A stretch of 6,661 nt of DNA from Gammaproteobacteria bacterium. GTDB taxonomy: Bacteria; Pseudomonadota; Gammaproteobacteria; Pseudomonadales; Azotimanducaceae_A. Both the position numbers and the translations under genes were made by a program. The DNA is taken from positions 13,848 through 20,508 of the forward strand of contig PAWP01000001.1 in the NCBI GenBank assembly GCA_002714125.1. The letters run 5' to 3'. Numbering within the stretch: position 1 is the first letter of the stretch; every line of letters begins with the position of its first letter. This document shows positions 1-5,428 of this stretch, piece after piece. The notes beneath the pieces were generated by a model. The model was not told the origin of the DNA. It saw nothing but the letters and a program-made list of their open reading frames with translations, and made no database searches.

Positions 1-783
1 TTCAACTACCATCGGCCTGACTCGCTGGAAGAGGCGAGCAGCCTGTTTGAGGGTGCTGAAGACCCGGTTTTTCTTGCGGGCGGGCACACACTGCTTCCGG
101 CTATGAAGCAGCGTCTGCAGGCCCCAAGCGACGTGATCGATCTTGGGTCGGTCCCAGGGCTCAGCGGTATTGCCGTGACTGACGATGCAGTGACTATTGG
201 CGCGCTCACGGCCCATGCGGACGTGGCGGAGTCTGAAGCCTTGCAAGCGGCATTGCCCGCCCTGGCGGCACTCGCAGGCGGCATTGGTGACGCCCAGGTG
301 CGAAACCGGGGCACGATAGGCGGTTCTGTGGCCAATGCCGATCCGGCGGCGGACTATCCTGCCGCGTTGGTCGGACTTGGCGCAACCGTAGTCACAAACC
401 GTCGCGAGATAGTGGCTGACGACTTTTTTACAGGAATGTTCGAGACGGCTCTCGAGCCAGGCGAATTGCTGACTGCCGTCCGCTTTCCACGCGGTGGAAG
501 ATCGGCCTATGCCAAGTTCCCCAACCCGGCGTCCCGCTACGCGATGACCGGAGTGTTTGTGGCATCCACCGACGCTGGCGTGCGGGTGGCGGTGACCGGT
601 GCCGCGGCAAGCGTATTCCGTTTTGCGGAGATGGAGACTGCGCTGGCAGGGGATCTGTCAGGAGATGCCATTGCGGGTATGGAACCTGCCGCGGACGACC
701 TGCTCTCCGACATGCACGCCTCGGCTGAGTACCGCGCGAATCTGGTCAACGTCATGGCACAGCGGGCTGTAGCCGCCCTCTGA
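1..783 (+). CDS. FAD-binding medium subunit of a molybdenum hydroxylase (CoxM/CutM type), 5'-truncated
   Basis: The frame is open from the first base to TGA at 781-783, giving 260 visible residues. The sequence begins FNYHRP, which in this family lies only a few residues from the start, so very little is missing. Two family signatures are visible: AGGHTLLPAM (residues 26-35) and RNRGTIGGS followed by NADPAAD (about 102-118), the two FAD-contacting segments of the CoxM/xanthine dehydrogenase FAD-binding fold. The CO dehydrogenase flavoprotein C-terminal domain follows. In the family this subunit passes electrons from the [2Fe-2S] subunit to FAD, within a complex whose large subunit carries the Mo-pterin. 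Neither partner is in the window; they would be expected upstream. The FAD subunit alone does not show whether the substrate is CO or another compound, so no gene symbol is given. A terminator follows directly, so this is probably the last gene of its operon. Confidence 0.88.
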   Translation, partial: FNYHRPDSLEEASSLFEGAEDPVFLAGGHTLLPAMKQRLQAPSDVIDLGSVPGLSGIAVTDDAVTIGALTAHADVAESEALQAALPALAALAGGIGDAQVRNRGTIGGSVANADPAADYPAALVGLGATVVTNRREIVADDFFTGMFETALEPGELLTAVRFPRGGRSAYAKFPNPASRYAMTGVFVASTDAGVRVAVTGAAASVFRFAEMETALAGDLSGDAIAGMEPAADDLLSDMHASAEYRANLVNVMAQRAVAAL

Positions 784-805
784 GGCACTGAGCCACCTCC
801 TGTCT

Positions 806-846
806 CCTCGCCTGTTGCACCAAACGGGCGAGGCGGTACCTTTTAT
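806..846 (+). terminator. Probable Rho-independent terminator after the CoxM-type gene
   Basis: CCTCGCCTGTT (806-816) pairs with AACGGGCGAGG (823-833) as an 11-bp stem with one G-U pair and a 6-nt loop. A short T run (TTTTATT, 841-847) begins seven bases after the stem. It lies 22 bases past the stop codon. The T tract is somewhat displaced, so termination may be inefficient. Confidence 0.65.
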
Positions 847-952
847 TCGGTGTCGGCACGCGTGTCCGCGTTTTGCTTGACTGCACGATGATTTTGAACG
901 GGGCCCGTTTAAGCGCGAACCTAGTGCTTGTGGGCACTTTTGTTCTGGCTCC

Positions 953-984
953 AAAACTGACAAGAGGATGAAACCTCTGGTTTT
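953..984 (+). repeat. Two-part inverted repeat in the 784-1009 gap
   Basis: AAAAC (953-957) pairs with GTTTT (980-984), and inside it AGAGG (963-967) pairs with CCTCT (974-978) around a 6-nt loop; ATT follows. A smaller hairpin, AGTGC (923-927) with GCACT (934-938) followed by TTT, lies just upstream. Either could be a weak terminator or a remnant of the leader of the decayed gene that follows. I see no convincing promoter or coding frame in 847-1009. Confidence 0.35.
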
Positions 985-1009
985 ATTGAAGGGTCATTAT
1001 CCCTGAGAG

Positions 1010-2447
1010 TTGGTTCGGGAGATTGCCGTGGCAGCAGCAGGTATTGCGACGGTAACGACGGCAGCGGAACACAAATCATCGTCCCTTGCCCAGACGGCGG
1101 TAGGCTCCCTGTGGCAGACGGCAGGATTGGTGTTGCTCCTGTCAGGCGGAGGCGGGCGCGGTGGTGGTGGAAGTGCACCCACCCTGATGCAAGACACCAT
1201 ACTACCTGCGCCGACACCGCCCCACCCACATCTTCGACCGGCCCCCTCGCGTTCTCCTCGCTTGAAGGCATGCGCACCGCAACCCGTGTCGAAGCGGCCG
1301 ACAACCCGCGTGAGGTCTATATGCGTGCGTGTATGGCCACGCTCCGTCATGGCAACGAGTTTTCGTTACGGACGTTGCCGTTGCTTGGCATGGAGTTTGC
1401 CAATCCTACCGTTGACGACATCAGGACTTGGGTCCTTGTCTCTCCTGACTGGATGGGGAAGAACTTGAGGCAGATATTGGAGATGATGCCGCGGGAGGTT
1501 CGTCTGAGGACCCGTGCGGTCTCGGCGATCAATAATTCTGATGACATCCATCGTTCTACACCGGGTAGGCCGGTGCAATCTACCTTGATTCGGCAGGACT
1601 TTGGCTCACTCCCGAGGAGCAGGCGACGGTTGATACGGCTCCTTACTACTAGGCCGGGTTTGGCAATGCGCTCGCGTTCCGCATGCCTTATCGCTACCTC
1701 CGCGACAATGAATATGTCACCCGCGCGGCGGCCTCCGGGGCACGTACGGTTGAGGGCATTCGCTGTCGCATGTCGGCAATGTTGTTGCATGACCTGGCCC
1801 ATGCAAACGACTTTTTCTCAGCCTCTCGGGTGGCTGCGATGAATCCGGCTCTCTCCGTGCTTCATGTGGTGGTTAGCGGCACGATCCGTTCAAGGCTTCT
1901 CGCCAACGAATCGCGTCTGCAGCCCCAGATGATGCTCGGACTGGTCCGAGTGAGCTTTTACGGTGCAACCGCAACATCCGTGCAGGAGGCTCATGCGCCG
2001 GAAAACGTTGTCGGGGAATTTCCGTTGGACCAGGCTGGCGATTACTACGGGCACGGAACAACCTGCGAGGACTACGCGATGCTGTTTGAGGAGACGCTTA
2101 TGTTCGACCGCTTCGATATCTACCGCGACGTTGGCATCGCCAATAACCCCATCGCGGGAGCGCCCTGTGCCGATTACATTGTCGAGTGGTGCGTGCGTGA
2201 CGGATCCCCAGGTTCGCGCACGCGCGGTCTGGGTCATTGGTGATGCACTGCCAGAAGCCCGGAGCGCGGTGGAGCAGTTCCTGACCGGCGAGAATTCGCC
2301 AACAGCCATGGCTGCAGGGATGGACTGTTGCACCAATCGTCATCTCGACTCAACGCTCCCGTGTCGTTCAAGTCCTGGGAAGGTCGAGCCTGTCAAAGTG
2401 ATGCGCCCTTGGCTTTAGATGCGTGGCGCGAAGCGCTCTCAGGCTGA
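1010..2447 (+). pseudogene. Decayed lipoprotein-like gene with an HDLAH motif (four frameshifts, two stop codons)
   Basis: Coherent protein is spread over three frames. Frame 2 gives a hydrophobic signal segment, LVLLLSGGGG plus a glycine-rich linker (about 1127-1180). It resembles a lipoprotein signal, but the lipobox cysteine is absent. The frame moves to frame 1 at about 1205-1240 (VYMRACMATLRHGNEF, then LVSPDWMGKNLRQILEMM), to frame 0 at about 1545-1556 (IYLDSAGLWLTPEEQ, MPYRYLRDNEYVTR), to frame 1 at about 2190-2210 (DPQVRARAVWVIGDALPE), and back to frame 0 at about 2343-2363 (VSFKSWEGRACQS), ending at TGA 2445-2447. Frame 0 also holds TAG at 1566-1568 and 1650-1652. The intact ancestor would have had about 440 residues. 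HDLAH (1788-1802) and a later EDYAMLFEE segment (2067-2093) recall the HExxH...E arrangement of gluzincin peptidases, but with D for E; that link is inference and I do not recognise the family. The 5' limit is uncertain: 1010 is only the first possible start (TTG) of the frame 2 segment. The 3' end overlaps the convergent selenoprotein gene by 9 bp. Confidence 0.8.
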
Positions 2448-3095
2448 ACGCGGGACTGCGCCGATGTGGTTTATGAATCGCTGCAGCGAGGGCCAGGGCT
2501 GGCACCCCATGAGTTGAATGTCCTCATAAGCAAACGTAGGCACTCCGGTGATGCCAACGTTCATGGCGTCATTCCAGTCAGCGTTAATGACATCTCGCAG
2601 GCGCCGGCGCTTCAGGGCGTCGACCGCATCTGCGGCGTCGTATCCAAGTTCTTCTGCGAGCTCTTTCAGCACCGGAATGATGCCGATGTTGCGCGCCTCG
2701 ACAAAATACGCGTGGTAGAGCGCGTCGTGCACCTGCTCGCCCCCCGGCTGGTCGCGCGCCCAGGCGGCAAACTCCTGTGCCATACGGCTGTTGTACAGGG
2801 TGTCGCCAGGGGTGAATGTAAGGCCCACTTCCTCCATCAGTCCACGCAGGGACTCGCCTCGCTCCTTGTGCGCCTTGACCTCATCTGGGTCCGGCACGGA
2901 CGGTTCCCTCCGCCGGAGCTTCTTGCCCCGTATAGGCGTGTCCGGGTGTAGGGGGAACCAGCGATAGGAGGTAGTGACGTGATACTCCCGCTGGATGCGT
3001 TCAATACTGACCGTATTGAGATAACACCAGGGTCATATGTAGTCGGTGAAGATTTCCAAATGAAGAGAGCTGATAGGGGTGAGAGAGTCGGTCAT
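2439..3095 (-). CDS. DsbA/FrnE-family selenoprotein, UxxC thiol oxidoreductase
   Basis: ATG at 3095-3093 opens a frame of 219 codons ending in TGA at 2441-2439, with one internal TGA (3035-3033) at residue 21. Reading that TGA as selenocysteine gives DYI-U-PWCYL. FrnE and related DsbA-family proteins have D-x-V-C-P-W-C-Y here, so Sec replaces the first active-site Cys and Cys24 is the resolving thiol. Family sequence is continuous on both sides: IERIQREY, RWFPLHPDTPIRG, YHAYFVEARNIG, and GITGVPTF with the conserved cis-Pro at residue 186. The length of 218 matches the family, whereas the frame after the TGA alone (152 residues from GTG 2897) lacks the catalytic motif and half of the thioredoxin fold. 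A bacterial SECIS-like hairpin follows the TGA. There is no signal peptide, so the protein is probably a cytoplasmic disulfide oxidoreductase or isomerase; the substrate is unknown. The ATG overlaps the upstream stop as ATGA and has only a weak Shine-Dalgarno, which suggests translational coupling. Alternatives are a Cys-to-stop mutation or a sequencing error, but both leave the hairpin unexplained. Confidence 0.88.
2992..3029 (-). promoter_or_regulatory. Bacterial SECIS element (SelB-binding mRNA hairpin)
   Basis: On the mRNA strand, UCAAUAC (3019-3013) pairs perfectly with GUAUUGA (3007-3001) around the five-base loop GGUCA (3012-3008). Below it, after a small internal loop (UAUC opposite AC), UGGUGU (3029-3024) can pair with GCA and CCA (2998-2996 and 2994-2992), leaving one bulged U at 2995. 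Twenty nucleotides separate the UGA from the apical loop. Bacterial SECIS elements are hairpins in the coding region shortly after the UGA, with a small loop whose first bases include G, and the E. coli fdhF loop also contains GGUC. The element lies inside the reading frame and encodes residues from Trp23 (UGG) to Ile34/Gln35. I identified the fold by eye; no energy was computed. Confidence 0.83.
3033..3035 (-). other. In-frame TGA read as selenocysteine (Sec21)
   Basis: The codon between ATA (Ile20) and CCC (Pro22) is TGA where homologues have a Cys codon. TGA is an ordinary stop elsewhere in the window (781-783, 5043-5045, 5404-5406, and the ends of the two minus-strand genes at 2439 and 5429). 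A genome-wide reassignment is therefore unlikely, and the recoding must be local. Confidence 0.85.
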
Positions 3096-4174
3096 GGGGT
3101 GTGTCCGTTGGTGTATACCTGCTGCGCACGCAACTCCGTGGAAGATACGTCCACGCGGAAGTCCTGCTCGCTGACACCCGTGCACATGTCGCGCAGCGAA
3201 GCTGGCAGATCAACATCATCCAGGGTGAGAAAACGCTTCTGGTCTTGCCGACCGAATACAAGAAACCGGGTACCCAGCGCGGCAAGTTCCTCAAGAGCGG
3301 TCGTCAGACCCGTGGCGCCGCCGTAGTACCGTGGCGCGCCGATGCGGGTGATGGTGTCCACGCCGACGATGAAGGTAGCGCCTCGGAAGACCCGAGCCTT
3401 CTCAATAAAGGTTGGGGCGTTGGTAAAGGTTAGCTCGAGACCGCCCCGCGGTTGGGCATCGCGTGTCGCAAACTCCAGATAGTCGATGGGCGGCTTGTCG
3501 ACGTTGAACGCGGAGATTTCTAGTGTCGGCTGAACGCCCGTCAGCCGTTGCGCGACCGATGCCATTTGCAGGTGTCCGGCGTGGATAGGGTTGAATGAAC
3601 CGGACAGAACGAGGCCCGAGCTGGCGTTAGATGTGTGAGCTCGCTCACCGCGAAGCAGTTCGCGCCACTCCGGTCGCGCGAGTGTCCAATCGAGTGCATC
3701 TGCCCCTTCGAGGCCCGCGGCAGCTGCTGTGACCTGCAGCACCAGATCCCGGCATTGGGCTTCCTGCTCGGCACGACTGGCCCGTTCAAACTCAACGGTG
3801 GTTACTGCGGTCCGGTCTTCAGTCTGAATGGCCAGATGGGCACGGTCGCTGCCACGCCGGGTACGGTTCGTGGCGATGGCAGCGGTGCACGCGATCCCGG
3901 CAACCTCGAAGCTGTCATCGAACTGCCTGGCCTCCATAAATGCAGCCATGGCCATGGCCCTTGCCGTCCGTTCGCTCGCGGAGCCTTCTACTCGGCCTCC
4001 GAGAAATATCTCGAGCGCCGCGGCAGAATACGGAATCCGCGCGTCCAGTACCGTTGCGGACGCGCCGGCTTCGGCCAATAGTCTGCTCAGCGCAGAGACG
4101 CCGCCGCCGGTGACGGCAAACACCGCCCGCATGGGCGCCGCATGGATCCTGCTGATGAGCTCCTGGTTAGTCAC
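3092..4174 (-). CDS. CinA-domain / nicotinamide-nucleotide adenylyltransferase fusion protein
   Basis: A 360-residue protein with two parts. Residues about 5-155 resemble the CinA C-terminal domain (nicotinamide-nucleotide amidase family): TGGG at 22-25, an ARIPYS...FLGG segment at 45-60, and GIACTAAIATNR (93-104) in place of the usual glycine-rich motif. Residues about 187-355 are a nucleotidyltransferase domain, with GSFNPIHAGH at 192-201 (the HxGH nucleotide-binding motif), GVDT at 271-274, and VSSTELR at 343-349, equivalent to the ISSTxIR motif of NadD and related enzymes. In their families the amidase deamidates NMN to NaMN and the transferase adenylates (Na)MN to make (Na)AD. A role in pyridine-nucleotide recycling is therefore likely, but neither activity has been shown for this fusion. 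The start chosen is GTG (4174-4172); its ribosome-binding site is weak. This is the first gene of an operon with the selenoprotein, whose ATG overlaps this TGA. Confidence 0.8.
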   Translation of the reverse strand: MTNQELISRIHAAPMRAVFAVTGGGVSALSRLLAEAGASATVLDARIPYSAAALEIFLGGRVEGSASERTARAMAMAAFMEARQFDDSFEVAGIACTAAIATNRTRRGSDRAHLAIQTEDRTAVTTVEFERASRAEQEAQCRDLVLQVTAAAAGLEGADALDWTLARPEWRELLRGERAHTSNASSGLVLSGSFNPIHAGHLQMASVAQRLTGVQPTLEISAFNVDKPPIDYLEFATRDAQPRGGLELTFTNAPTFIEKARVFRGATFIVGVDTITRIGAPRYYGGATGLTTALEELAALGTRFLVFGRQDQKRFLTLDDVDLPASLRDMCTGVSEQDFRVDVSSTELRAQQVYTNGHTP

Positions 4175-4260
4175 TTGAGCATTTGATGTGCGTGAAGTGC
4201 GAGCATAACCCGGATCTGCAGAGTGGCCGTTTGCCTAGATAACGAACGCGCGAGCGCTCC

Positions 4261-4316
4261 AGGTAATTCTTGTAAGGACCATGCCTAATGCAGGTAAAGC
4301 TGGTAACGACCATGCC
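4261..4316. repeat. Two 25-bp imperfect direct repeats in a divergent intergenic region
   Basis: Copies at 4261-4285 and 4292-4316 match at 21 of 25 positions. Both begin AGGTAA and end GACCATGCC, with GTAA just before the last block; six bases separate them, giving a period of 31 bp. They lie between two divergent genes (minus-strand start at 4174, plus-strand start at 4377). A possible -10 box for the plus gene, TAAAAT (4329-4334), is 12 bp beyond the second copy, with no good -35. Tandem sites about three helical turns apart would suit a regulator, but this is inference. Nothing else is evident in 4175-4376. Confidence 0.6.
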
Positions 4317-4376
4317 CGCGCCGCAGGTTAAAATAGGGGCGCCGCACGCGCGGCAGGGCACAGAGGCAGGAGCAGG

Positions 4377-5045
4377 ATGTCGTACTTCCGAAAAGCAGGT
4401 TCGTGGTTGGCGCGCAGCGCGATGGTCTGTCTGGTTCTTTGCCTGAGCGACGGAGCGTGGGCGGAGGAGGGCAGCGGTGCGCCGATTCCGCTCCTGACCG
4501 AGGAGCAGTTGACCAATTATCCATTCTCGATACCTGTGGACGAAACTCCGCCCAAGGTTGAAGAGTTGTCTGTTGGCGAGCAGTTTGTGCTTGATTCTCA
4601 GCGCGGTGACATCGAAGATCTTGTTGCGCGCAAATTGGGCGTGCTTTATTTGAAAGGCTCACGCGAAGACCTGTCTGTTTTGCAACGCCTGGTTGATGGC
4701 GGCTACATATCCAGTTCACGCACCAACGACTGGCAGTCGCTTGGCGTTGTTTTTGGCGACATTCTGGCGGAGGAACTGGATCTGCGCTGGGTAATGTACG
4801 AAGACGACCTTGGTGAGAGCCGTGCGTTGCAGTTCCGCAAAACCCAGAGTTTTGTGTTTCCGGTGACTATGTTTTCGAAGCGAGTCCAGTTTGGTCAGAC
4901 GATCGACATTCCGGCGATCTTCGTAAAGATCCAGAAGGATGTTGAAGGCTTCGTCGCATTCGAAGCAGAGAAAGTACGTTACGACGCGAACGAGCGTCGC
5001 CTGAATCTGGATTCCGACCAAGAGTTTTTGCCGCCGGACCGCTGA
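4377..5045 (+). CDS. Exported DUF3806-domain protein
   Basis: A 222-residue protein. Residues 1-29 form a typical signal peptide: positive residues (R5, K6, R13), a hydrophobic core (AMVCLVLCL) and an AWA cleavage motif before EE, so the mature protein should be periplasmic. A charged, helical middle region follows (about 60-110). Residues about 115-185 match the DUF3806 pattern as I recall it: LGVVFGDILAEEL, LRWVMYEDDLGESRAL, FPVTMFSKRV. The function of the family is unknown, and no catalytic residues can be named. ATG at 4377 follows a purine-rich site (AGGAG, 4368-4372), which supports this start. The gene stands alone between a divergent operon and a terminator at 5062-5092, and is preceded by direct repeats that may regulate it. 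Confidence 0.82.
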   Translation: MSYFRKAGSWLARSAMVCLVLCLSDGAWAEEGSGAPIPLLTEEQLTNYPFSIPVDETPPKVEELSVGEQFVLDSQRGDIEDLVARKLGVLYLKGSREDLSVLQRLVDGGYISSSRTNDWQSLGVVFGDILAEELDLRWVMYEDDLGESRALQFRKTQSFVFPVTMFSKRVQFGQTIDIPAIFVKIQKDVEGFVAFEAEKVRYDANERRLNLDSDQEFLPPDR

Positions 5046-5061
5046 GTGTTTGTTTCACCGT

Positions 5062-5092
5062 GTCCCCTGAGGCTTTGCCAGCGGGACCTTTT
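5062..5092 (+). terminator. Probable Rho-independent terminator after the DUF3806 gene
   Basis: GTCCC (5062-5066) pairs with GGGAC (5083-5087). Inside, GGC (5071-5073) pairs with GCC (5077-5079) around TTT, with an internal loop between the two stems. A T run (5089-5092) follows one base after the outer stem. It starts 17 bases after the stop codon. Confidence 0.6.
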
Positions 5093-5128
5093 CGCGTGCA
5101 TGTGGGGGCTCTGAACATCCCGGGTTGA

Positions 5129-5177
5129 AGTTTGCTACGCAAACTAACGCATATTCGGGTTTTGCTTCGCAAAACCC
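5129..5177. repeat. Pair of near-identical dyads / hairpins before the small membrane-protein gene
   Basis: AGTTTGC-TAC-GCAAACT (5129-5145, perfect 7-bp arms) and GGGTTTTGC-TTC-GCAAAACCC (arms 5157-5165 and 5169-5177, perfect 9-bp arms). The 13-bp cores, TTTGCTACGCAAA (5131-5143) and TTTGCTTCGCAAA (5161-5173), differ at one base, and their centres are exactly 30 bp apart. As DNA they look like a double operator. As RNA they form two tight hairpins, the second of which could act as a weak terminator (TTCT follows). They end 37 bp before the next start codon. Confidence 0.7.
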
Positions 5178-5214
5178 TTCTGTAAACTACGAGCGCCTTA
5201 GGGGGTAGTAGCTT

Positions 5215-5406
5215 ATGAGATCCATCACCAGGGTCATCCGGAAGGTCCTGAAATTCCTCATCGTTGACTTCATGTTCAACATTCTAGGGGATCTTCAGAA
5301 ACAACCGCTAATCATGTGGGCCATGATCGGCTGGGGTTGGATATGCATGCTCGTGATGGTTACGAGCGTCGTATACGGGCTTCCTGACCTGATGGCCGCT
5401 GCCTGA
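5215..5406 (+). CDS. Small membrane protein of unknown function
   Basis: A 63-residue protein. It has a basic N-terminus (R2, R6, R9, K10, K13), a hydrophobic stretch at about 14-25 (FLIVDFMFNILG), then a strong membrane segment at about 33-55, rich in Trp and Met (MWAMIGWGWICMLVMV). One certain and possibly a second transmembrane segment. ATG at 5215 has a good ribosome-binding site, AGGGGG (5200-5205), nine bases upstream. I recognise no family. It is preceded by the two dyads and faces leuB, whose stop lies 22 bp beyond. Coding status rests on the ribosome-binding site, the coherent membrane-protein composition and its fit between neighbours. Confidence 0.65.
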   Translation: MRSITRVIRKVLKFLIVDFMFNILGDLQKQPLIMWAMIGWGWICMLVMVTSVVYGLPDLMAAA

Positions 5407-5428
5407 AATCGTTCCGCGCGCTTGCGAC

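Noticed and set aside
1566..1652. The two TAG codons as recoded codons (for example pyrrolysine or suppression)
   Set aside because: The same gene also has four frameshifts and no lipobox cysteine, so loss of function explains all lesions together.
1111..2418. Three separate overlapping plus-strand genes (1111-1842, 1683-2243, 1963-2418)
   Set aside because: Each is coherent in only part of its length, and the coherent parts join end to end as one ancestral protein in shifting frames.
2439..2897. A stand-alone 152-residue thioredoxin-fold protein starting at GTG 2897
   Set aside because: It lacks the active-site motif and the first third of the fold, and the same frame continues upstream with family sequence to an ATG coupled to the previous gene. 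The GTG is Val67 of the selenoprotein.
2466..2951. A 161-residue plus-strand gene
   Set aside because: It lies opposite the selenoprotein gene, has no recognisable sequence and is a mirror of that gene's codon bias.
3033..3035. TGA as a genome-wide sense codon (for example Trp)
   Set aside because: TGA ends several intact genes in this window, and Trp at this position would not fit the CxxC motif.
3635..4178. Plus-strand open frames opposite the CinA/adenylyltransferase gene
   Set aside because: They are low-complexity antisense shadows with no ribosome-binding site, while the minus strand has clear motifs.
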